Source of the DNA: Actinomycetes bacterium
GTDB taxonomy: Bacteria; Actinomycetota; Acidimicrobiia; Acidimicrobiales; Acidimicrobiaceae
Reading direction: 5' to 3'
DNA: 6,727 nucleotides
NCBI GenBank assembly: GCA_021833085.1
Contig: JAKBGL010000066.1
Coordinates: 1-6,727 of the forward strand
The stretch's first letter is position 1, and the number at the start of each line of letters is the position of its first letter. Below the pieces are notes generated by a model, which was given only the letters and a program-made list of their open reading frames with translations, had not been told where the DNA came from and ran no database searches. The translations under genes were made by a program, and so were the position numbers. This document shows positions 1-6,643 of this stretch, one piece after another.

Positions 1-36
1 GACGATTCATAACTCCCTCCTTTACGTGTGAACTCA

Positions 37-120
37 GGGACCAAGTAGGTTATACTGCACGGGTGAGAGTGGGGCCAAATACCTCAACTGCACTGGGGCC
101 AAATAGGTCGATTGTTTTCA
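37..120. mobile_element. Probable end of an IS21-type insertion sequence (short terminal repeats)
   Basis: Three related copies of a short repeat stand in the same orientation: GGGACCAAGTAGGT at 37-50, GGGGCCAAATACCT at 71-84 and GGGGCCAAATAGGT at 95-108. Copies 1 and 2 are each followed by ACTGCAC, and copies 2 and 3 are spaced exactly 24 bp apart. IS21-family elements are known to carry several short repeats at each end and to finish in 5'-TG...CA-3'. The last copy is followed by ATTGTTTTCA, so base 120 is a plausible outer boundary, with the element extending left out of the window. No transposase reading frame is visible in the first 36 bases. The other end and the target duplication lie outside view, so the family assignment is inference. 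A cluster of regulatory repeats is the main alternative. Confidence 0.38.
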
Positions 121-498
121 AATGTCATTCAGCTGCATTTCAATGCGTCATAAAGCGGTTAGCTTTCGCTGATCTTCGCACTTACCTGACGGAAGTATCT
201 CCGCTATTTCAACACAACGCTCGTCATCTTGGCTCTTCACAAGCACAGCTTGTGCCGGTTTGACATCCCTCTCCCGTAAGTTGACATCGGAGAACCAGGG
301 GCGAAACTGCTTCCCCTATCTTTCATACCGTATTACTTGGCCTACGACCTCATAGAGGTCGTCTAATGTTCTTACGAAACAGCAAACACCTGATCTAACG
401 CTTATTCCGTTATCAGGAAAATCAAACGCACGAATGGTGATAAAAGACTAGCCTACGAATATACACCTCAGGCGTTTAATCACGTTAGCCGCGGAAGC
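121..498. other. Gene-free interval with hairpins
   Basis: No convincing gene is seen on either strand. A plus-strand frame stays open from base 3 to a TGA at 261-263, but it runs through the repeat block, has no ribosome-binding site and its product resembles nothing I recognise. The interval contains a small hairpin (GCACA/TGTGC, 243-255), a direct repeat of TTGACATC (260-267 and 281-288), a perfect 8-bp stem (344-362), and an imperfect stem (CTGAT-AACG with CGTT-ATCAG, 390-416). No tRNA-like fold was noticed. It lies downstream of the minus-strand transporter and so includes that gene's 3' untranslated region. Confidence 0.5.
344..362. repeat. Perfect inverted repeat, 8-bp stem with 3-nt loop
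   Basis: ACGACCTC (344-351) and GAGGTCGT (355-362) are exact reverse complements around ATA. Such a compact hairpin could end the transcript of the leftward transporter about 140 bp after its stop, or a rightward transcript coming from the insertion sequence. Neither side has a proper U-tract: the plus strand continues CTAATGTTCTT and the minus strand continues AGGCCAAG. An intrinsic terminator is therefore possible but unproven, and a protein-binding site is equally open. Confidence 0.4.
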
Positions 499-508
499 CT
501 AAGGCTTC
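494..508 (-). repeat. Hairpin overlapping the transporter stop codon
   Basis: GAAGCC (494-499) and GGCTTC (503-508) form a 6-bp stem around a TAA loop, and the transporter stop codon (499-501) lies inside it. On the minus strand no run of T follows (the sequence continues CGCGGCTAACG), so it is not a standard intrinsic terminator. It could stabilise the 3' end of the message or be chance. Confidence 0.3.
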
Positions 509-1869
509 AGGAAAGAGTATCGGCCTGAAGACACAAATAATATAGACGCCAGGGCCGCAGTGAATGCAACTGCAATCGCTACTTCATAGTTACTTGCATA
601 ACGGTCGATGCGCATAACTCCTGGAATGCTACCCGTGCCCTGCGCAATTACCGCACCAATTACACCAGTCGATATCGCAAATCCACCCGTGTCAAAGATC
701 TGTAACAGCGAGGAGATCTCACCATCACTACCCTCCCTAGCGGATCCTAACCCAGCCAGTGTAATCGAAGGATACACCACTCCCATTCCTGCCCCAGCAA
801 CGAACCAAACTACGACACTGAACTTACCTGGGAGACTTGCGTCATAAAAGTTCAGCCATAGGGCGATTAAACTTACGAGAAAGATCCCAAGACCCAGTCC
901 CACGCGAACTCTAAATGATACATATCGAAAAGCCCTGGCCTGTAGCCAAGATCCCGCCGTCCATGAAAATGAAGATGCGGTCAAGATCAATCCCGCTTCC
1001 GCAATCGGCATATCCTTCACCGTGAACAGGACGAACGGTAAGAAGGCCTCAATGCCGAAGAATGCAAAGCTAGAAAGCCCTCGGGCAAGAAGAATTAGAA
1101 CTGTGTCCTTTAGTCTATGTAGTTCCGCAGATAGCAATAGTTTTGAGATAGAGGCCAAAAAGACGATAACCCCAACTGACAGTAGTAAATATTTAACCGA
1201 GGCATTTCCAATTGAGATACTAAAAATCACCGTACCGACCGACAGTGCACTTCCCAAACCGCTAAGCGATCTAGCCAAGATCGATCGGAGAGACGTGCGT
1301 TCCAGGAGGAACCCCTTTAGACCTCCCTCGACGTTTCCAAGGGCTTGATCTGCGAGTAGACCTGACACCAAAGCAATAGGGACAACACCCAAGAATACGA
1401 GCCGCCAACTCAAAGACTCCGCTACAATTCCCGCCAGAGGTGGAATGAAAAGAGAGGGCACAATCCAAGCACTAGCCATAGCAGCTAACATCTTCGCTTT
1501 TTGAGCACCCTCAAAGTAACGACTGATCATCATATAAGGCAGTACCGCAAAACCCCCATAGCCAAAACCCTGTACTACCCGAGCTCCCACGAGAGTCGTC
1601 ATCGATGTCGATACTCCGCCAAGAACGAGTCCAAGAATAAAGACACTAACGGCAACGCCAAGAGATCTCCTAAGCGAGTGCCGATCCGCAAATGCTCCAA
1701 AAAAAGAACCTCCAAAAAGCGAAGAAAGGCTGTATGCAGCAAATACCCAGCCGTAGAGATCTACATGGCCGAACTGTCGTTCCACTATAGGCATGGCAGT
1801 TGAAATCCCAAGATTCTCAATGGCACCCAGAGACACTAGCGTCAGTATGCTAAGCGTTAAAGACAGCAA
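499..1869 (-). CDS. MFS transporter, DHA2/EmrB-like drug efflux type
   Basis: This is a 456-residue integral membrane protein of the major facilitator superfamily, expected to export a small molecule using the proton gradient. The substrate cannot be read from sequence. Hydrophobic stretches fit six helices (about 1-25, 40-60, 69-89, 92-112, 128-150, 154-173), two central ones (about 202-246) and roughly six more (about 257-447), matching the 14-helix DHA2 layout, although 12 is possible. The loop after helix 2 carries the MFS motif A (GAFADRHSLRR, 58-68). A motif-C-like stretch lies at about 135-150, followed by SWRLVFL. Helix 1 has an acidic residue, Glu18. The start chosen is TTG at 1867-1869, the first start codon in a frame open back to a TAG at 1918-1920, with GAGG 5 nt upstream. 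It leaves almost no cytosolic N-terminal tail, so the true N-terminus is uncertain. The gene stands alone, 307 bp downstream of uvrB. Confidence 0.88.
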   Translation of the reverse strand: MLSLTLSILTLVSLGAIENLGISTAMPIVERQFGHVDLYGWVFAAYSLSSLFGGSFFGAFADRHSLRRSLGVAVSVFILGLVLGGVSTSMTTLVGARVVQGFGYGGFAVLPYMMISRYFEGAQKAKMLAAMASAWIVPSLFIPPLAGIVAESLSWRLVFLGVVPIALVSGLLADQALGNVEGGLKGFLLERTSLRSILARSLSGLGSALSVGTVIFSISIGNASVKYLLLSVGVIVFLASISKLLLSAELHRLKDTVLILLARGLSSFAFFGIEAFLPFVLFTVKDMPIAEAGLILTASSFSWTAGSWLQARAFRYVSFRVRVGLGLGIFLVSLIALWLNFYDASLPGKFSVVVWFVAGAGMGVVYPSITLAGLGSAREGSDGEISSLLQIFDTGGFAISTGVIGAVIAQGTGSIPGVMRIDRYASNYEVAIAVAFTAALASILFVSSGRYSFLKP

Positions 1870-2176
1870 ATAGACCTCAAATTCGAAGGGATCGTCTTCA
1901 GCGAAGTTCGCACAAACCTAAACCTCATGCGTCAGCAGTTTTACTCCACTTTTTGGAATCCGAATCGCAGACATACAATATACCCTGTTCAATACTCAGC
2001 TCCCATGGTTCATTTCCTTGGTATCACAAACCAGTAGAAATCAAACCCGCTCAAACCACGAATAAACAAACTAACAATAAAAGGAACGAACGCCCAAGCT
2101 TAGACGAATTCAACAACTTATTAAATCCGACTAAAGAAGTTTAGATTTTTTCGATAGAGTCTTCGGTACAGTTCGC
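1870..2176. other. Intergenic region between uvrB and the transporter
   Basis: This 307-bp gap contains the 3' flank of uvrB and the promoter region of the transporter. No clear -35/-10 pair is visible on the minus strand. The best fragment is TTGAAC (complement near 1986-1991) with TATATT close by, but the spacing is wrong. A small palindrome, GCGAAGTTCGC, lies at 1901-1911, just upstream of the transporter start. Bases 2040-2150 are clearly A-rich on the plus strand. A 63-codon plus-strand frame with a TTG start at 1953 and TAG at 2142-2144 lacks a ribosome-binding site and recognisable homology, so it is not called as a gene. Confidence 0.5.
2123..2151 (+). terminator. Weak AU-rich hairpin followed by T6
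   Basis: CTAAA (2131-2135), loop GAAG and TTTAG (2140-2144) form a 5-bp stem. It could be extended by AAAT (2123-2126) pairing with ATTT across a CCGA bulge, and six T follow at 2146-2151. The polarity fits a rightward transcript, yet no confident gene reads rightward here. On the minus strand, 30 to 50 nt after the uvrB stop, the same stem is followed only by GTCGGATTT. It might serve uvrB weakly in that direction. The low G+C of the stem makes strong termination unlikely. Confidence 0.22.
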
Positions 2177-4174
2177 TTATCTTGAGTCGGACAGCATCGC
2201 AGAAAGCTCCTTAATCTCGTCTCTCAAACTGGCCGCATACTCAAAGCGGAGATCAGCAGACGCCTCGTGCATCTCTTTCTCCAAAGTACGGATAAGGCTA
2301 GAAAGTTCGTCACTACCCAATTTCCCGTACTTCTTAGAGACCTTCGAGCGTTTCAGGTTAGGAACCATAGTCCTATCTGGTCGAAGTTGATCTAAAATAT
2401 CCGAGACCGCCTTGCGAATAGTCTTAGGATCGATTCCGTGGTCTATGTTGTAACGCTCTTGAAGAGATCTTCTTCTGTTGGTCTCATCCAGTGCCCTCTT
2501 CATCGATGCCGTGACACGGTCAGCGTAAAGTATGACAAAGCCATTAACGTTTCTAGCCGCTCTCCCTATGGTCTGGATCAGCGATGTCTCAGAACGTAAA
2601 AAACCCTCCTTGTCCGCGTCCAAAATCGCGACCATCGAAACCTCTGGAAGATCGAGACCTTCTCGGAGGAGATTTATTCCAACCAGCACGTCAAAATCAC
2701 CGATTCTGAGATCTCTGAGGATTTCAATTCGCTCTAAAGTATCGACGTTTGAGTGGAGATAACGAACGCGAAGCCCTAGCTCCAAAAGATAGTCTGTCAG
2801 GTCTTCCGCCATTTTCTTGGTCAGAGTAGTGACTAAGATACGATCTCCGCTCTCTATTCGTTTTGTCGCCTCTTTGACCAAGTCGTCGATCTGACCTTCA
2901 GTTGGCCTAACTTCAACTTTCGGATCCAAAAGACCCGTTGGCCGAACGATCTGTTCGACCACTTGGTTTGAGTGCTCTATCTCGTACTTAGATGGAGTCG
3001 CCGAGAGAAAAACACATTGATTTATCCTCTCGTAGAACTCGTCAAAACGCAATGGACGGTTATCGAGGGCCGATGGCAGTCGAAATCCAAACTCAACAAG
3101 TGTCTCCTTTCGAGATCTATCTCCAGCATACTGCCCATGAATTTGAGGTATAGCAACGTGGGACTCATCGACAATTAGTAGGTAGTCCTTAGGGAAAAAG
3201 TCAAGCAAGGTATAAGGCGGGTCTCCGGGAGATCTCCCGTCTAGATGTCTAGAGTAGTTCTCAATACCACTACAGGTTCCAATCTCTTGAAGCATCTCAA
3301 GATCAAACTGGGTTCTCATGCGCAGCCGCTGTATCTCCAGCAACTTTCCTAGACGTTCAAGCTCCTGCAGTCGGTCGGTAAGTTCGTCTTCGATAGAGGT
3401 GATCGCTGATCGCATACGGTCAGGGGCTGCTAAATAGTGCGTCGCTGGAAAGATTACAAACTCCTCGAGCTCATCTAAAATATCACCCGTCAGGACATCA
3501 AACTTAAGGATTCGATCGATAGTATCACCGAAAAACTCTACCCTGAGTGCAGACTCCTCATAAGAAGGATGGAGTTCTAGCGTATCACCACGAAGTCTAA
3601 ACTTACCACGGACAAGGTTCATATCGTTACGCTCGTAGTTTATGGAAACCAGAGCCGAAAGCACTTTTGATATCTCAAACTCTGAACCCACCGATAAAGG
3701 AACGATCTGTTTCTGATACTCCTGCGGGGAACCAAGACCATATATACATGAGACAGAAGCAACCACAATAGTATCTTTTCGTGTCAAAAGTGCAGAAGTC
3801 GCAGAGTGCCTGAGACGATCGATCTCATCGTTTATAGTCGCATCTTTTTCAATAAAGGTATCCGTAGTCGGTAGATAAGCTTCGGGCTGATAGTAGTCAT
3901 AGTAAGAGACAAAGTACTCCACTCTGTTTTCCGGGAAAAACGCTCGATACTCAGAAGCTAGTTGAGCAGCTAAAGATTTGTTGGGGGCGATTATTAAAGT
4001 CGGCTTTTGCACCTTTTCAATAAGCCATGCCACCGTGGCACTCTTGCCAGATCCCGTTATCCCTAACAAAGTTTGGAAACGATCGCCTCTTTCAATACCG
4101 TTATATAGAAGCTCTATCGCCTTAGGCTGATCACCCGCAGGAGTGTATGACGAATGAACTTTGAACGGAGGCAC
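2177..4174 (-). CDS. uvrB: Excinuclease ABC subunit B (UvrB)
   Basis: UvrB is the damage-verifying subunit of nucleotide excision repair. It is loaded onto DNA by UvrA, probes the lesion with a beta-hairpin in an ATP-dependent way, and recruits UvrC for dual incision in the cytoplasm. With the GTG start the protein has 665 residues, close to E. coli UvrB (673). Visible in order are Walker A GITGSGKS (38-45), the beta-hairpin region [12 protein letters not shown] (about 91-102), the Walker B/DEAD-like box DESH, the helicase motifs [14 protein letters not shown] and QTIGRAARN, the [12 protein letters not shown] segment, and a C-terminal UVR domain (last ~40 residues) that contacts UvrC. GTG at 4172-4174 is chosen because AGGA (4183-4186) sits 8 nt upstream and the protein then begins near [15 protein letters not shown], as the family does. 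A TTG at 4207 in the same frame (676 residues) has no ribosome-binding site and would overlap coaE. All key motifs are intact. Confidence 0.96.
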   Translation of the reverse strand: MPPFKVHSSYTPAGDQPKAIELLYNGIERGDRFQTLLGITGSGKSATVAWLIEKVQKPTLIIAPNKSLAAQLASEYRAFFPENRVEYFVSYYDYYQPEAYLPTTDTFIEKDATINDEIDRLRHSATSALLTRKDTIVVASVSCIYGLGSPQEYQKQIVPLSVGSEFEISKVLSALVSINYERNDMNLVRGKFRLRGDTLELHPSYEESALRVEFFGDTIDRILKFDVLTGDILDELEEFVIFPATHYLAAPDRMRSAITSIEDELTDRLQELERLGKLLEIQRLRMRTQFDLEMLQEIGTCSGIENYSRHLDGRSPGDPPYTLLDFFPKDYLLIVDESHVAIPQIHGQYAGDRSRKETLVEFGFRLPSALDNRPLRFDEFYERINQCVFLSATPSKYEIEHSNQVVEQIVRPTGLLDPKVEVRPTEGQIDDLVKEATKRIESGDRILVTTLTKKMAEDLTDYLLELGLRVRYLHSNVDTLERIEILRDLRIGDFDVLVGINLLREGLDLPEVSMVAILDADKEGFLRSETSLIQTIGRAARNVNGFVILYADRVTASMKRALDETNRRRSLQERYNIDHGIDPKTIRKAVSDILDQLRPDRTMVPNLKRSKVSKKYGKLGSDELSSLIRTLEKEMHEASADLRFEYAASLRDEIKELSAMLSDSR

Positions 4175-4182
4175 ATGATAGA

Positions 4183-4186
4183 TCCT
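4183..4186 (-). promoter_or_regulatory. uvrB ribosome-binding site overlapping the coaE stop
   Basis: AGGA on the minus strand lies 8 nt before the GTG and shares two bases with the coaE stop TAG (4185-4187). This arrangement decides the uvrB start and is typical of translational coupling, in which ribosomes ending on coaE help initiation on uvrB. Confidence 0.6.
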
Positions 4187-4811
4187 AGTCCTTACTAGAT
4201 CCCTCAAGGTACGGCATCAACCACTGCCACACCTTTACGATCTCACTTTCCAGCTCCAAGAAAGAGCCAGAGTTTGGAATCACATAATCGGCCAGAGCAA
4301 GCCTTTCATCTCTTTGAACCTGACTTGCGATACGGTCCCTTACTTCCTGTTCAGTCATACCTCGATTTTCGATAAGACGTTTAAATACGACATCCTCATC
4401 TGCATCAACAACAATAATCTTCCTACATGGATATCGATCTTTACCTGACTCCACAAGTAGAGGGATGACTAGGACGGCCAAGTCGTATCGAGACTCGCGT
4501 TCCCACAGATCCAGCCTCTTCATCAAACGATCTTGTATGAGTGGGTGTAGTTTCGCGTTCAGTACAGAAAGTTTCTGAGTATCTCTAAACACCAAGGACG
4601 CTAACTTCTTCCGATCAAGAGACCCAGACGTCATTAATATGCCGTCGCCAAACTCCGCAACCAAAGCATCCAAACCTGGTTTTCCCGCAGACACGACTTC
4701 GCGGGCCACAACGTCAGCGTCGAGGATTCCAACAGCATCATTTCTCTGCATAATCGCCGTTACAGAAGACTTGCCTGATCCAATTCCGCCAGTAAGACAA
4801 ACGATGAACAT
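4185..4811 (-). CDS. coaE: Dephospho-CoA kinase
   Basis: CoaE catalyses the last step of coenzyme A synthesis, the ATP-dependent phosphorylation of the ribose 3'-hydroxyl of dephospho-CoA, in the cytoplasm. The 208-residue product is the usual length for the bacterial enzyme. It shows the P-loop GGIGSGKS (8-15), the substrate-site segment [11 protein letters not shown] (about 30-40) with its conserved Asp, the HPLIQDRL helix, the core strand [11 protein letters not shown], and a lid region with several Arg residues leading to a C-terminal ADYVIPNSG, the family's typical AD-x-I-x-N end. The ATG at 4809-4811 places the P-loop right at the N-terminus, as expected. No ribosome-binding site precedes it, but a -10-like TAGAAT lies 7 nt upstream, suggesting a leaderless message. 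It is followed by uvrB with a 10-nt gap and is probably co-transcribed with it. It lacks the extra C-terminal GrpB-like domain that some actinobacterial CoaE proteins carry. Confidence 0.95.
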   Translation of the reverse strand: MFIVCLTGGIGSGKSSVTAIMQRNDAVGILDADVVAREVVSAGKPGLDALVAEFGDGILMTSGSLDRKKLASLVFRDTQKLSVLNAKLHPLIQDRLMKRLDLWERESRYDLAVLVIPLLVESGKDRYPCRKIIVVDADEDVVFKRLIENRGMTEQEVRDRIASQVQRDERLALADYVIPNSGSFLELESEIVKVWQWLMPYLEGSSKD

Positions 4812-4818
4812 CGAGGCG

Positions 4819-4847
4819 ATTCTACCGCTAATTGTTGAAATACGATC
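4819..4847 (-). promoter_or_regulatory. Putative coaE-uvrB promoter giving a leaderless mRNA
   Basis: On the minus strand TAGAAT (4819-4824) matches a -10 box (TANNNT) and lies 7 nt from the A of the coaE ATG, so transcription could begin at or next to the start codon. Seventeen nt further upstream is GATCGT (4842-4847) in place of a consensus -35 box. The same GATCGTAT word occurs at the equivalent place before rpsA. Leaderless messages are common in actinobacteria. The absence of a Shine-Dalgarno sequence before coaE fits, but the poor -35 keeps confidence moderate. Confidence 0.42.
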
Positions 4848-4936
4848 CGAAACACGATGTGCAACTCACTCTTGTTCATGTACTGACAGATGAAGGATCA
4901 CCTAAGTGGCAACCAAATCAGCAAACACTCGATGCT

Positions 4937-4977
4937 AAAAGCAGAAGGAGAGGATACCAACGAGACCCTCCCCTTCT
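4937..4977 (-). terminator. Intrinsic terminator of rpsA
   Basis: Read on the minus strand, AGAAGGGGAGG pairs with CCTCTCCTTCT over 11 bp with a single G-U wobble and a 13-nt loop, and GCTTTT follows. It begins 47 nt after the rpsA stop codon. Strength, polarity and position all fit Rho-independent termination of rpsA, which separates it from the coaE-uvrB unit. Confidence 0.75.
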
Positions 4978-5024
4978 ATAGACTTGAGAGAAATAACACA
5001 GGTCTCTACTAAGCCACAACCATC

Positions 5025-6422
5025 TTACTCTTGCGTGCTAGATTCATCCCGGGTGGCATTAGGTTCCTCATTGGAGTCACCCTCGCTCCCACCATCGTCA
5101 ACACTTGTCTCCCCAAGGGTAGCACCGAAGGTCTCTGCAACATACTCAGCCCAAGCAGCTTGAGACTCGGTCTCAGGTGTGAACTCAACCGCTGCATATG
5201 GACCGATATAGTTCCCATACTCATCGTAGTTATGTTCACCAAAGGCTTCTTGGTACTCCGCCGCAACTTCTCCGCCTTCAGCTGCTTGCTTTATAGATAG
5301 GGAAATCCGTCTGCGTTGAAGGTCAATATCAATAATCTTTACCCAGAGTTCTTCACCAGAAGAGACCACTCTTTCAGGAAGATCAACGTGATGAAGAGCC
5401 ATTTCAGAGATGTGAACTAAGCCTTCAATACCATCAGCTACCTGAATAAAACAACCAAACGGGACAATCTTCGTTACTCGTCCATAGACAAGCTCCCCGA
5501 CCTTGTGCGCGTCTGCAAACTCCTGCCACGGATCGCTTTGCGTTGCCTTCAACGACAACGAGATTCGCTCCTTTGAGTGATCCACATCAAGCACGAGCAC
5601 TGATACTTCGTCACCTACTTGTACAACCGACGATGGGTGATCAACGTGTTTCCATGAAAGTTCAGATACGTGGACCAAGCCGTCCATGCCACCAAGATCA
5701 ACAAAGACACCAAAGTTTACAATTGACGAGACAACACCTTTACGTACATCTCCAGGACGAAGGTTATCGAGGAACTCCTCACGCTGTTCCTTCTGGTTCT
5801 CCTCAAGGAACGAACGTCTCGATAGAACTACGTTGTTTCTATTCTTGTCCAGCTCAATAATCTTTGCCTCTACGGTCTTACCAATATAAGGCGCAAGGTC
5901 TCTCACTCTACGAAGTTCAACCAAAGAAGCTGGCAAGAAACCCCGGAGGCCGATGTCGACTATGAGGCCGCCCTTGACAACCTCTATCACGACACCTTTA
6001 ACTGCTCCATCGCGCTCTTTGACAGCTTCGATCTCACCCCATGCCCTCTCATATTGAGCTCTCTTCTTGGATAAGATGAGCCGTCCTTCTTTATCTTCTT
6101 TTTGGAGAACCAGCGCTTCAATCTCATCCCCGACGGATACTATCTCTGACGGATTGACGTCACGTCTTATAGACAACTCCTTAGCCGGAATAACGCCTTC
6201 CGACTTGAAACCTATATCTAAAAGAACTTCGTCTTTGTCTACCTTTACAACTTTGCCTCTAACGAGGTCTCCATCTTCAAAGCTGATTATCGTACCTTCG
6301 ATCGCCTCATCAAAAGAGAGGCCACCGAGGTCATCAAGGACGATTGGTGATTCCGAGGATACAAACTCCTCAGAGGTTGATACACCCTCTGCAGACTCTG
6401 CTGGGGATGATATTTCGGTCAT
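5025..6422 (-). CDS. rpsA: 30S ribosomal protein S1
   Basis: S1 binds mRNA on the small ribosomal subunit and helps start translation, especially on messages with weak Shine-Dalgarno sequences. The 465-residue product has an acidic N-terminal lead, then four S1 RNA-binding domains at about 50-120, 137-205, 223-292 and 309-378. The third and fourth show the canonical GVFVDLGGMDGLVHVSELSW and GCFIQVADGIEGLVHISEM patterns. The C-terminal ~85 residues are acidic and contain YDEYGNYI, as in actinobacterial S1 proteins. Four domains is the usual actinobacterial number, against six in E. coli. ATG at 6420-6422 is chosen because it gives a family-like acidic N-terminus and has AGGAAAGAAGG upstream (GAAGG 11 nt before the ATG). 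An in-frame TTG at 6483-6485 would add 21 atypical basic residues and lies close to the likely transcription start. The gene ends at a strong terminator and appears to be transcribed alone. Confidence 0.95.
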   Translation of the reverse strand: MTEISSPAESAEGVSTSEEFVSSESPIVLDDLGGLSFDEAIEGTIISFEDGDLVRGKVVKVDKDEVLLDIGFKSEGVIPAKELSIRRDVNPSEIVSVGDEIEALVLQKEDKEGRLILSKKRAQYERAWGEIEAVKERDGAVKGVVIEVVKGGLIVDIGLRGFLPASLVELRRVRDLAPYIGKTVEAKIIELDKNRNNVVLSRRSFLEENQKEQREEFLDNLRPGDVRKGVVSSIVNFGVFVDLGGMDGLVHVSELSWKHVDHPSSVVQVGDEVSVLVLDVDHSKERISLSLKATQSDPWQEFADAHKVGELVYGRVTKIVPFGCFIQVADGIEGLVHISEMALHHVDLPERVVSSGEELWVKIIDIDLQRRRISLSIKQAAEGGEVAAEYQEAFGEHNYDEYGNYIGPYAAVEFTPETESQAAWAEYVAETFGATLGETSVDDGGSEGDSNEEPNATRDESSTQE

Positions 6423-6492
6423 ATTTCTTAGAGCCTTCTTTCCTAGACTGTTGGAACCTCGCCTGAAGGTATAGACGAAGACCAATGCAACT

Positions 6493-6522
6493 ATGATACT
6501 CTATTACAACGGGGATACGATC
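6493..6522 (-). promoter_or_regulatory. Candidate rpsA promoter
   Basis: On the minus strand TATCAT (6493-6498) could be the -10 box, with GATCGT (6517-6522) 18 nt upstream standing in for a -35. TAGAGT just upstream of TATCAT is a rival -10 with a worse spacing to TTGATC. Transcription would begin near 6485-6487, giving a leader of about 65 nt that includes the ribosome-binding site. No TTGACA consensus is present. Confidence 0.3.
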
Positions 6523-6532
6523 AAAACGATCA
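6517..6532. repeat. Tandem 7-bp direct repeat ACGATCA upstream of rpsA
   Basis: ACGATCA occurs at 6517-6523 and again at 6526-6532, separated by AA (9-bp period). The first copy overlaps the candidate -35 region of rpsA. It could be a regulator-binding site, but it is short and may be chance. Confidence 0.35.
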
Positions 6533-6555
6533 CTTGGCACGAAGTATTTACTGAA

Positions 6556-6567
6556 CGTTAATTAACG
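6556..6567. repeat. 12-bp perfect palindrome CGTTAATTAACG
   Basis: CGTTAATTAACG is self-complementary and lies about 135 bp before the rpsA ATG, upstream of the candidate promoter. Its AT-rich symmetric form suits a dimeric DNA-binding protein. No known operator is recognised. Confidence 0.35.
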
Positions 6568-6624
6568 ACATCTTGTTTACAATAGGGCTCTGGCTGATGT
6601 TGTTGAACGAACGAAAGCACAATC

Positions 6625-6638
6625 CCCTTGCATAAGGG
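6625..6638. repeat. Small hairpin just downstream of the transposase-like remnant
   Basis: CCCTT (6625-6629) and AAGGG (6634-6638) form a 5-bp stem with loop GCAT, six nt beyond the stop codon of the partial gene at the right edge. IS200/IS605 elements carry subterminal hairpins that the transposase recognises, so this could be part of a right end, but the stem is short and the element boundary is not identifiable. Confidence 0.25.
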
Positions 6639-6643
6639 AGAGG

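Noticed and set aside
63..263. 66-codon plus-strand frame across the terminal repeats
   Set aside because: It starts inside the repeat block at a GTG, has no ribosome-binding site and no recognisable domain. The open frame is short enough to be chance.
260..322. A promoter based on the TTGACA words at 260 and 281
   Set aside because: No -10 box lies 16-18 nt downstream of either word, and no gene follows on the plus strand.
1022..1348. Plus-strand frames opposite the transporter (608-847, 1022-1348, 1501-1803)
   Set aside because: They are antisense to a well-supported membrane protein gene, and their composition reflects the complement of hydrophobic codons.
5009..5266. 85-codon minus-strand frame inside the 3' part of rpsA
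   Set aside because: It lies in another frame across the low-complexity acidic tail of S1, has no ribosome-binding site and no recognisable product, so it is a shadow of rpsA.
6067..6474. 135-codon plus-strand frame opposite the start of rpsA
   Set aside because: It is Ser/Thr-rich antisense translation of a clear S1 gene, with no independent support.
6423..6485. Extension of rpsA to the in-frame TTG at 6485
   Set aside because: It adds 21 basic residues not expected in S1, the TTG lacks a ribosome-binding site, and it coincides with the likely transcription start. The ATG at 6422 has a purine-rich site upstream.
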